From Rhodeus uyekii (lineage: Eukaryota; Chordata; Actinopteri; Cypriniformes; Acheilognathidae), in contig JAWRVZ010000024.1 in the NCBI GenBank assembly GCA_037043235.1, positions 4,886,501-4,950,500 of the forward strand: 64,000 bases of DNA, written 5' to 3'. Within the stretch, counting starts at the first letter, position 1; every line of letters starts with the position of its first letter. Shown in pieces: positions 55,262-64,000 of the stretch. Made by a program: the position numbers and the translations under genes. Under the pieces are notes generated by a model that did not search any database, was not told the DNA's origin, and saw only the letters and a list, made by a program, of their open reading frames with translations.

Positions 55262-58200
55262 TGAAAAACCACCATCTTAGTTCAGTACAGCCATATAAAC
55301 CCACTCGTGATTGGGGCAATGCATGCTTGGCAAGAAGTCAGAATCTATTTGAGACTATTTTACGCCATCAAAGAAGAGAAAATGTCTTCATCTTGATTGA
55401 TATATACGTCTTTTTTGAGCAGAGTCTTCAAGGAATACAAATATATTTCCGATCAATAGCAAATAGCCTTCTCTTGACTAAATATGAATGCATACGCTGT
55501 GTACGCCCCAAAAAACGATTGCAGAATGACATGACCTACAGCTTGGGCTCAGAAATAGAATCAAAATGAGAAAACACAAAAGGTAGTGTGTACTTTAAGA
55601 TAAGGGGATAACAAACAAACTGGTTTGAACATTGAAAATCAATCATAAATTAGCCAGAAGTTAGAGCAAACCAAAAAACATAATATTTCCATTTACTGCT
55701 AATAAAATGGAAACCATTTCTCTAAAATAACCAGCCACTATACATGCTTCTTTAGCAACATTCACCCCAAACTTTTATTCGAACACTGTAAATCCCACTG
55801 CACTATCACAAAAATCATTTTCATATCAATTATCAAATCAATTATTTTCATATTTGCTTGAAACATGGACTTGTTTTGATATTGAATATTTGTTAATATC
55901 AGTAGATATCAGTCTGTTTACTATTTCATGTAGCCTATGTGCTTTTAATATGCTTGTACAAATTTAATAACTTAGTTTAGAAACAATACTGGCCGTCTGT
56001 TTTTGCTCCACCAGCAAAAACAGTTCCAAACAATCCCACAGAACAAGTGTTTGTCCATAGACCGTTGCACATTACTGAGTTACACACTTTTGCCAACTAC
56101 TTTCAATGCAGAAAACTCACTAGATGCCACTATGTGCTAATGAGTTGTGCCGAATTTGAAATCTGCCTCTCGTTGAACAAACCAGATTCAGAGAGAGATC
56201 TATTTTAGTCACTTTTAAAAGAAAAAGGAAAAGCCGCAAAAGAGGTCTAAAAGGTCTAGCAACAAATTGTTACACAGAGTAGGGTATATACTTCCCCAAA
56301 GACGATTTGAGTGCATTGGTTGAGTGAATGATTCAGTGACTCACTCATAAAGACAGTTTTTTGTTTCTGAAAGTTGGAACCGCATACTAATATACTACTC
56401 TTACTATTTTTAGCATATCTTTCTGACACAGAATCAGAACGAGTTGTATGCTAATACACGGTTCCAAATTCAACGAGTCTTCCGGATGAATCAGTATTTC
56501 TCTCTTTTCTCTGCACCCAGGGTGATCGGTTTAATGGCGGGAGCCAATCCAGGGAAGTGATGACATCAAGCTGACACCTCCTCTGAAAGATTCGTGATTG
56601 TAGAGGGCATTTTCTCTTTCATGTCTTACAGTATTGGAGGGAGATCTCCCTCCTATGCTGCGTGCATACAGAACGATGACACCAAATTTGAGAAGCTCTT
56701 TGAATAAGGAACATTATGAAAAGGAATAAGAGATGAAGACTTAGCAAGGGTCCTGTAGAAACCTCCGAGTAATGAGATCAAAGTAGATACGGATCTGCAT
56801 CCCAGCTCCACTGGGGCAATGTGACCCCCACTATCAGTTATGATATGATGTGTACTGTTGAATGTTAACATGACTGTGTTCAGAGCAGAATAGGAGCATG
56901 CAAATGCAGCTCAGATACAGGAGACAGAGGTCGAGGGATAGTGCATTTAACAGATAACAATAAGTAAGGTGGTTGGAGGGGTTATAATATGTTTGCTGCC
57001 TCTAGTTTTTAAAATCAGTATACATAATGAAAACTTTTAAATTTCATTCATTTAAAAAACCATTTACTACAAACATTATGGCCTAAATTTAAAATATATA
57101 TATTATAGTAGATATTATAAGAGTTAGGAACCTCGTTTTATAATGTAGTCCATAGATTAAGTGCACATACTGTAACACAATTTCAGTGAATGATTCATAA
57201 AATTATTAAAATCGGTAACTCAGATTTGATTGATTTTAAAAGAAGCCATCTGTTCACAAATCAAACTACAATGCAAGCTTGGCAAGAATGAGGTTTCTAA
57301 TGCCGTATGGCAGAATCTTCTCAAATTTGTCAAAATGTACGAGTTTTTGAAATGTTTTTTAAAGATGTCTTATATGTTAACCGAGGCTGCAGTTATTTGA
57401 TCCAAAATACAGTCAGAACAGTAAAACTTTGAAATATTATTGTCATTACTGTTATTAAAGATTAGAAATAAATTAGCAATGAAGAACAACGGAATAGTTT
57501 GTGTATGCAAAAGAACAGTTTTTCTTGCTGTTGTTCACATAAGCATCACAACGGATATGGTTAATGTTAACCAATCCAAGGAATGGCAGGGGCCTTTTTG
57601 TTGCCTCATATCTTTAAGTTTAAGTTTAAGTAGTCACATGGACTATTTTAATGATTTCTTTACTACCTAGGTGGGCCTTGAAAGTGGCATTGGCGTTGCT
57701 GTTGGGGTGATTCATTTTTGTGTGAACTGTCCCTTTAAGTTGTTCAGTGAAAACATTCTCTTTGTACTTTTGTCAGTTAAATATAGTTGAAAGATTTAAT
57801 AAAATCACAGAGTCTTGATTTTATTGCATTTCACTAAATGTCCCTGGATTGGGGGTCGTAATTAAGCAATAGACTTTTAAAAAATTAACTGGATGTGTTT
57901 TGCATCTTCTGATAGCTCATTAAAAAAATCGGTGTTCTAGCTTGAGATTGTAGTGTTGTGTTCACGCCGGGTGTCATCTGCTGAAAGACTTAATAAAGTT
58001 TTAATATTTCAGTCAATAGTGTATGCATTCATGATTATTTGCTCTTAGGAAGAACAACATAAATATAGTTTCATTCCCGATTAAAATTTCATCTTGGCAT
58101 GTGGCTGATTAACAACTGTTGTTTCACCAATTGGTCCCCTTTTACAATTGCTAAGAATTAATTTACCTCTGCAGCAGGGAATGTTTTATTCATTCAAGAG

Positions 58201-59063
58201 AGAAACTGAACCGAGCGTAATGTGACAGACAAAGATACTTGAGGTAAAGATGGGGATAATTAGTTTTAAATAAAATATCTGAAGTTACATACCCAGCATT
58301 TCAAACAACAGAAAGTGTTGTCCTTGTGCGGTTCACTGCACAACAGTTGCACACAATAGTGAACTTGTCAGCTCCTGTTGCCATAGAAACAAAACAAACA
58401 CTGCGATGGCTAAATCTGGCTTGAGGAGGTTAACTCAGGATATGTTCAGGAAGCGGGGAAAAACACGAGCTTGTAGATCTTACACAACAGATGATATTTT
58501 GCGGTACACATTTCTTTACAAATATTACCTGTTTACTGTTTTCCCCTGCTATTAGTCACTGTCCACGCGGCTCTTTTATAAATGGTCAGGGTTTGCTATA
58601 ATCAGTGAAGTGGTCTAGTCTTTCCCAGAGTTATAATTTGTTTTCAGTCATACGTAGTTAAACTCATGCACATGCTCGTTCTCATCCAGATGCGGGCCAT
58701 TAGTCACCGCCACACGTGTCTCCCCTCATTGAGCGCAATAAGGTCACTTCGCCCTCTCTGATTTAGCTTCTTATGCCAGAGTGTCGCAGTCAGAAGACGC
58801 CGAGAAGAGCAGCAAGGCCGAACACGAGCACAGGCGAGAATCAGCACGGACAGTTTCACACCACTCAGCATCAAACACACCTCAGACACGGCATGCTGAT
58901 ACACAGGACGGGTGATATATCACAGAATATCACCCAATCTTCCACTGATTCCACTGAACAGCACAGGGGTCGGAAACCTTACAAACGAGTGCCACAGTTG
59001 GCACAAAAAAGGGTAAACACTGACACAAGAGGAGTAAAGTGACATATAATTGAATATATACAA
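55262..59063. other. 3.8-kb gene-free stretch
   Basis: No recognisable protein. The 129-codon frame 55180-55569 overlaps the repeat above and has no domain. 57715-57740 (TTTGTGTGAACTGTCCC) looks like a common repeat end. 58380-59040 is more GC-balanced, with an 89-codon frame that is Gln/Thr/His-rich and unrecognised. Confidence 0.4.
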
Positions 59064-59220
59064 CATTGTTCAAAAGTTTGGGCTCTGAAATGTATTTTTA
59101 ATGTCCTGAAACAAGACTGTTAAGCTCACCAAGGCTGCATTTATTCATAGCTAAACATAATATTGTGAAAACGTATTACGTATTAATTTAATTTGAAATA
59201 TTAATATGATTATAATTTAA
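59064..59220 (+). repeat. Fragment of common teleost repeat
   Basis: TTCAAAAGTTTGGGCTCTG and CTCACCAAGGCTGCATTTAT are the front part of the same high-copy family whose later part is at 46540-46830. Confidence 0.6.
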
Positions 59221-59296
59221 AACTAGATGAGTAAAGTTTCTGAACAAACTTTGATTTTGGCCTGACAAAGCTTTGTCTGAATGTTGGAAATAACTT

Positions 59297-59990
59297 AAAA
59301 GAGCTTTGCTAGCATGAATTAGCATGTTAGCATTGTTTAACATGTTGGTAGCATGTTGCTAGCTTGGTTTCTCACATTGCTAGAATGTTTCTAGTATGAT
59401 TTAGCATGTTACTAGCATGAGTTAGAACGTTGCTAACATGTTTCTAGTATGATTTAGCATGTTACTAGCATGAGTTAGCACGTTGCTAGCATGTTTCTAG
59501 TATGACTTAGCATGTTACTAGCATGAGTTAGCACATTGCTAGCATGTTTCTAACATGATTTAGCATGTTACTAGCATGAGTTAGCACATTGCTAGCATGT
59601 TTCTAGCATGATTTAGCATGTTACTAGCATGAGTTAGCACATTGCTAGCATGTTTCTAGTATGATTTAGCATGTTACTAGCATGAGTTAGCAAATTGCTA
59701 GCATGTTTCTAGAATGATTTAGCATGTTACTAGCATGAGTTAGCACATTGCTAGCATGTTTCTAGAATGATTTAGCATGTTACTAGCATGAGTTAACACA
59801 TTGCTAGCATGTTTCTAGTATGATTTAACATGTTACTAGCATGAGTTAGCACATTGCTAGCATGTTTCTAGTATGACTTAGCATGTTACTAGCATGAGTT
59901 AGCACATTGCTAGCATGTTTCTAGTATGATTTTGCATTTGTTACTAGCATGAGTTAGCACATTGCTAGCATGTTTTACCACAGAGCTAAC
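59297..59990. repeat. 53-bp minisatellite built from TAGCATG-type sub-units
   Basis: Unit starts (AGCATGTTACTAGC) occur at 59403, 59456, 59509, 59562 and so on, exactly 53 bp apart, for about eleven units, with a diverged leader from about 59297. Each unit contains five imperfect 10-11-bp sub-units (TAGCATGTTAC, TAGCATGAGT, TAGCACATTGC, TAGCATGTTTC, TAGTATGATT). One unit near 59934 has a one-base length change. GCTAGC palindromes recur. Confidence 0.95.
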
Positions 59991-60004
59991 ATGAATTACC
60001 AGTT

Positions 60005-60215
60005 TTGGGGAAAGTTACTTTGAAAAGTAATTCATTACAATATTGCGTCACTCCCTTAAAAAGTAGCTTTTTAAGAAAAGTAATCCATTACTTTACTTTT
60101 GTGTCACTTTTTCTCTGAGCTGGGCTTGTTTGTTTGATTGTTTAAACAAAAGTACTGTTTTGGGGCAAATGTAAAGACCCTTTCACATCAACATTTAAAT
60201 AATAATAAAGCTTAA
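60005..60215 (+). repeat. Dispersed teleost repeat
   Basis: GGGGAAAGTTACTTTGAAAAG, GAGCTGGGCTTGTTTG and GGGGCAAATGTAAAGACCC parallel 31515-31725. It begins directly after the minisatellite. Confidence 0.6.
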
Positions 60216-60297
60216 ATAATAAAAAAACAAATACACTTCACCTTTACTTCACCTGTCCATGGAGGGACAGAAAGCTCTCAGATATCATGAAAAACAT

Positions 60298-60393
60298 AAT
60301 TTGTGTTCCAAAAATGAATGAAAGTCTTACAGGTTTAGAATGGCATGAGGGAGAGAAATTAATGACAGAATTTTCATTTTTGGGTGAACTTTA
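60298..60393 (+). repeat. Right-end fragment of common cyprinid DNA repeat
   Basis: GTCTTACAGGTTTAGAATGG and TTTTCATTTTTGGGTGAAC are characteristic of a very abundant fish repeat whose end normally reads 'gggtgaactatcccttta'. Here the last bases have diverged. Confidence 0.6.
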
Positions 60394-60415
60394 ACTGTTG
60401 GGAGGGAGTATATAC

Positions 60416-60763
60416 TTATAGGGCCAGTCACACAGCGAAAACGCATGAATTACGCACAGATTTTCGTTTCTGCGCGGAGCGTGCGTCGTATGCGTATTTC
60501 GTCGGTGGAACGAACGTGGACCGTCAGTGATTGTAAGTGGATGTGCGTCGAAGGCGGTTTGTGTGTGATTTTGAGTTTTTTTTTTCTTGTGCGTGGAACG
60601 TTCGCGAAGCGTGTGTGTTTGGACGCGCTCCGTCAGTGATTCATGCGTCGAATGTTCATGGAATACTTTGGTCAATTTATCGACGCACAAGCACGCACAA
60701 ACCCAATCTGTGCGTGATTTGTGAGTAATTTGTGCGTGATCGGCTGTGTGACTGGCCCTTATA
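60416..60763. mobile_element. MITE with 5-bp target duplication
   Basis: The element spans 60421-60758 (338 bp), flanked by TTATA on both sides. The terminal inverted repeats share GGGCCAGTCACACAGC exactly and then diverge. Subterminal GCGTGCGTCG, TGTGCGTGAT and related CpG words recur in both orientations. Too short to encode a transposase. The superfamily is uncertain. Confidence 0.85.
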
Positions 60764-60827
60764 GAAGAGAATTGAGGTAAAAGGGTGCTGTTCCAGGGTT
60801 AGGTCTGAAAGCCAGAATTAAAGCCTT

Positions 60828-61225
60828 TTAAATTGAATTGTGTTTAATTGTGTCTACAACTGGGAACCAGTAGAGTGAAATCAGGAGGCATGTGACATGG
60901 GTTCTCTTTGGCTGGTTGACGATCAGATGTGCTGCTGCTTTCGGATCCTCTGCTTGGAATTTTAATTCTGCATTTAAGTAGTCCAATCTTGAGAGCAAGA
61001 GCTTGGACAAGAAGTCATACTCTGACAGAAAGGGTCTGATTTTCCTGATGTTGTAAAGAGCAAACCTGCACGATTGGGCCTTAGTGCAGTAGGTCATCAA
61101 ACACTACCCATAGGTTTCTTATACTGTCCACTTCCTTGGTTGGTGCTAATTTTGTGGACCCTAGTTGCGCAACGATATTGTGGTCAATTGCCGGGTCTGC
61201 AGGAATTACATCAAGCTTCATCTTT
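60828..61225 (-). pseudogene. LINE reverse transcriptase relic (L2/CR1-like)
   Basis: Two overlapping minus-strand frames preserve a worn RT C-terminus. Residues PADPAIDHNIVAQLGSTKLA and SIRNLWVVFDD (about 61100-61210) match the region before and including the 'RNLGV.FD' block seen in the LINE at 28316. AQSCRFALYNIRKIRPFLSE and SRLDYLNAEL, and then NQPKRTHVT (about 60880-61080), match the region after it. A frame change lies at about 61085. No 5' or 3' element ends were recognised. It differs clearly from the 27651 LINE and is much older. Confidence 0.75.
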
Positions 61226-61431
61226 GCATTAAAATTTACATGGTTAAATCTAATTTTAAGAATGATAATCTGACCCTTAATGATATAAATCACATGAGTT
61301 ATAGATACTAACGAAGAATGTATTTGATGCTTTTTCTCCATGTGGCAAGAAATATGTGGAATATTCCTCACTTTAAGCCACCAAACCATAAATTTAACAA
61401 AAACTGACCTGTGCTGCAATGGAACGTGCAA

Positions 61432-62590
61432 GTTAATGGATCCAGTGACCTATGGGTCATGCTGTGCGGTTCAGTTGGGTTCAGTCTTTTTGCTCTCCAA
61501 ACAACACTTTATAAATGATGGGATGGCATTTCATGTCAAAAAGGTTGCTGGCACCTGCACTGGTTCAAAGAGAGCGTCTTTTCTTTTGGAATTAGCTATG
61601 ATATGAACAATTGTGGAGTCACAGTTTGTTTCGGGATATATGAGTGTAAATAATCCAATTGCACAACATGAATGAGTTCAGTGCTGCAGTGGCAACAACA
61701 GCAACCGAAAATGCCACTGAAAGGACGAATGACCTGCAGAGATAAACATGATGGCAATTAGCTCTGTAAACCGATGTCATTCATTTTATGTAATAAAAAT
61801 TAAGGGTCTTTATTATAAGTCATGTTTTATAATGTTACCATGGCAGTATTATTTCCATAAGATCCATGGAGTCCCAGCAAAGCAGCCTAGTGAAGAAAGA
61901 AAATATTTAAAAGGACAAATATTTCATATTTAACTCTCTCGGGATTGATTCAGTCTGAGTAACTCATACAGCAGATTCCAGTTATTGCAATTAGTCTGGG
62001 AGAGCAAACAGTAAAGGCTCCATGCAATACTTCTTAAAAAAGGCCAGTTGTTGTTGTCAGGGAGACATGTGTTTTAAACTCATTCGTCCAATCTCAGTCT
62101 AGAAGCTGATGCTCTTTTTTGTGTTAACCATTGTCTCCCATCAGTATAAACACTGCAATCCGGCATCTTTTACATACAAAGTATCTACATAGGCCCTCTT
62201 TGCCCATCAAAACGACATCCATTCATGAGATAAAAGTAAAGACATTTAGTGAAGATAAGCAGAAAAATACCCTATATCTGCTGTGTACCTTATATAAGAG
62301 CTTTATAATACACAGGATGCTTTTCAACAACTGAATTGGTCACATATATTGTACAAGGCTATTGCTTTTTCATATGATGTTGTCTATTTCCTGCATCATT
62401 GCGGAGGCTGATCACCACTGTATTCTCAGCTACACCGCAGGAGTTATCATCAAGGTATGAAAGTTATGATCATTTTTAACATTGTCTGTCTGAATACTCA
62501 ATTCTGATCGAAGATGGAAGATGTGCAATAAAGCACAGGTAGTTCAAGTGAGTTTAATCATCGTTATATAAATGTCCTGCTTTCATTGAA
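61432..62590. other. Gene-free stretch
   Basis: No recognised element or coding sequence. Confidence 0.4.
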
Positions 62591-62592
62591 GT

Positions 62593-62632
62593 GCACACAC
62601 ACACACAAACACACACACACACACACACACAC
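62593..62632. repeat. (CA)n microsatellite
   Basis: About 19 CA units with one interruption, directly visible. Confidence 0.95.
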
Positions 62633-62820
62633 ATGTCACTCGCACTCACGCACAGAGATGGTGCGAGAACAGAAACTTGTCAATTCTGCCCGGTGACTTG
62701 TATTAATAAACTGACTTCGCTACTGAATTGCTACATTATATTACTCAGCAAGGAGTTTATAACATTGCTGTTTTTGTAGTAATGAAACTCACAGCTTCAT
62801 TGCTAGTACAGAGACACGCA

Positions 62821-62822
<2 letters not shown>

Positions 62823-62874
<52 letters not shown>
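62823..62874. repeat. (TC)n microsatellite
   Basis: 26 uninterrupted TC units, about 190 bp from the CA run. Confidence 0.97.
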
Positions 62875-62879
<5 letters not shown>

Positions 62880-62954
62880 CAATCAAATAAATTTAACCTT
62901 GGTGCACATCTTTATCTCTATGTCTGATGTAAAACAGTCAGAATGCAAATCTAA

Positions 62955-63240
62955 CTCAAATTTATTTGTTTAAAGGGGCAGTGCACATTAATAAACATGT
63001 CTGTAAATGTGCCAGAATTAGCCAAAAAGGCTATTTTTCATCAGTAGAATCTTGAAACAAAGCATCTAAAAATGAAAACCAAACATCTTATATTAGTACA
63101 CACACTAAATAAAAATACATGGTCCTCGAGGAAATCGTGCCAAAATACATTCATAAACATTATCCAAACATATATGGTGCTACATAAGAGGTAAGGGAGA
63201 GGTCGCAGGAGAAAGAAAATAAGCAATTACAAAGAGGCTA
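62955..63240. repeat. Likely retroposon-derived repeat fragment
   Basis: GGGGCAGTGCACATTAATAA and AATTAGCCAAAAAGGCTATT are words I associate with a common teleost repeat. Orientation and family are uncertain. Confidence 0.4.
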
Positions 63241-63746
63241 AAATTATAATGTAAGGTACTAATGTTTACAGTACTGAGTAGTAATTAATCACATTTAATG
63301 AAACTTAAAAGAACCCTATGTAACCAGTCTTCTAATTGTCAATTGGATGGAGTTTCATTCCCTTGTGGTTTTGACTGAACATACAGACTAAATTTCCCTT
63401 TTTGAGAGTAATAATACAATCCACTCTTTCTCCACCCCTTGTGGACAAATGTTGTACTGTTTTAATGGGCAAGACATGCTTCGTATAGTCTGAAACATTT
63501 TTAGTATGGAGCACTGAAGAAAATGAACTAAGGGTAGCTGACAAAAATAACCATAATTTTAACCCTTCTAGTCAAATTTAGCACTGCAAACATCAATGAC
63601 AGTTTTGACTTTCCAATGGTATGGTATAAGCAGAATAATTCAGCTGTGCTCTAAACAATTTGAATGCACAGCATGGAGGCAAATTCCCTCCACAGAGTCA
63701 TTCATTTTTGTCAACAACCACTTGTTAGATCCAGCATTTTCTAATA

Positions 63747-64000
63747 TTGTTAGCACCGAACAGAGACTGACGAAGGTGAAGTTCAGTAGTAGCGTTTAAT
63801 AATCAAACCAACAGTTAACATACGAAAAGGATGCGAAGGCATATGAAGACTGGACAAATTAAACATTGACTAATACACTCTCGGAAATGGGGTAATCACA
63901 GCTGAAACGAATGACAAATCATACTAGTGTCCATGGCTACTGATGAGTGGGGGGAAACGAAGACAAAGAGACTGAATGAAAACATGGTTCTCTCCAGGAA
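63747..64000 (-). mobile_element. LTR-like sequence running off the right edge
   Basis: From TGTTAGCACCGAACAGAG onward, the order (purine-rich leader, GTTTAATAATCAAACC, then CACAGCTGAAACGAATGAC) resembles the minus-oriented solo LTRs. The other end is outside the window, so its target duplication cannot be checked here. Confidence 0.45.

Noticed and set aside
55180..55569. 129-codon open frame as a gene
   Set aside because: It starts inside the dispersed repeat, has no recognisable domain and no splice or promoter context. Length alone is compatible with chance.
59297..59990. CRISPR-like array
   Set aside because: There are no unique spacers: the units are contiguous 53-bp copies, so it is a minisatellite in a vertebrate genome.
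60391..60690. 99-codon minus-strand frame rich in His, Thr and Arg
   Set aside because: It lies wholly within the 338-bp MITE with exact terminal repeats, and its composition reflects the repeated GTGCGT words.

Overview
The window reads as nuclear DNA of a teleost fish, most likely a cyprinid. It is AT-rich with very short open frames, has long CA, TA and TC microsatellites, and is dense in fish-type mobile elements: tRNA-derived SINEs, an L2/CR1-like LINE, a DIRS1-type tyrosine-recombinase retrotransposon, hAT, Tc1 and pogo-like DNA transposons, and solo LTRs. I found no convincing host protein-coding exon, no cellular tRNA or rRNA gene and no CRISPR array. The stretch is best described as intergenic or deep intronic.

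Layout. 1-5.7 kb: a short inverted-repeat element (184-476), a decayed MITE (2.8-3.07 kb) and a hAT copy with a perfect 8-bp target duplication (3773-4813). 5.7-7.2 kb: two SINE copies and a SINE tail. 8.7-9.5 kb: an AT-rich repeat holding an LTR-like piece. 9.5-15.4 kb: mostly unique sequence, including the best candidates for host regulatory DNA and a Tc1-like relic whose transposase segment is present in inverted duplicate (12.4-12.8 kb). 15.4-19.5 kb: two pogo/Tigger-like elements, a hairpin, one member of a dispersed repeat pair and a LINE 3' tail. 20.8-22.7 kb: a MITE-like element and a third SINE. 26.7-34.2 kb: solo LTRs at 26738, 31731 and 33787, and a 5'-truncated LINE whose reverse-transcriptase frame is still open (27651-29337). 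35.4-37 kb: a pogo-like fragment, two more LTR-like pieces and a CA/TA array.

37288-41773 is the centrepiece: a nearly full-length DIRS1-like element. It has inverted terminal repeats and an internal complementary region that joins the complements of the two ends. The gag, RT/RNase H and tyrosine recombinase genes are all recognisable and all broken, and the RT region carries an internal tandem duplication. 44194-48094 is a nest: a hAT element (8-bp duplication) holds a fold-back element with long inverted arms, which itself holds a common teleost repeat ending in poly(A) and TA. 49356-50729 is another hAT copy (8-bp duplication, transposase relic on the minus strand) inside an LTR-like sequence. 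59.3-60.0 kb is a 53-bp minisatellite, 60.4-60.76 kb a MITE with a 5-bp duplication, and 60.8-61.2 kb a second LINE relic. A further LTR-like sequence runs off the right edge.

The coding sequences here belong to retrotransposons or transposons and do not form a host pathway. Their value is historical: nested insertions give a relative order of activity. Family names come from protein motifs, terminal repeats and target duplications read by eye. No database was searched.
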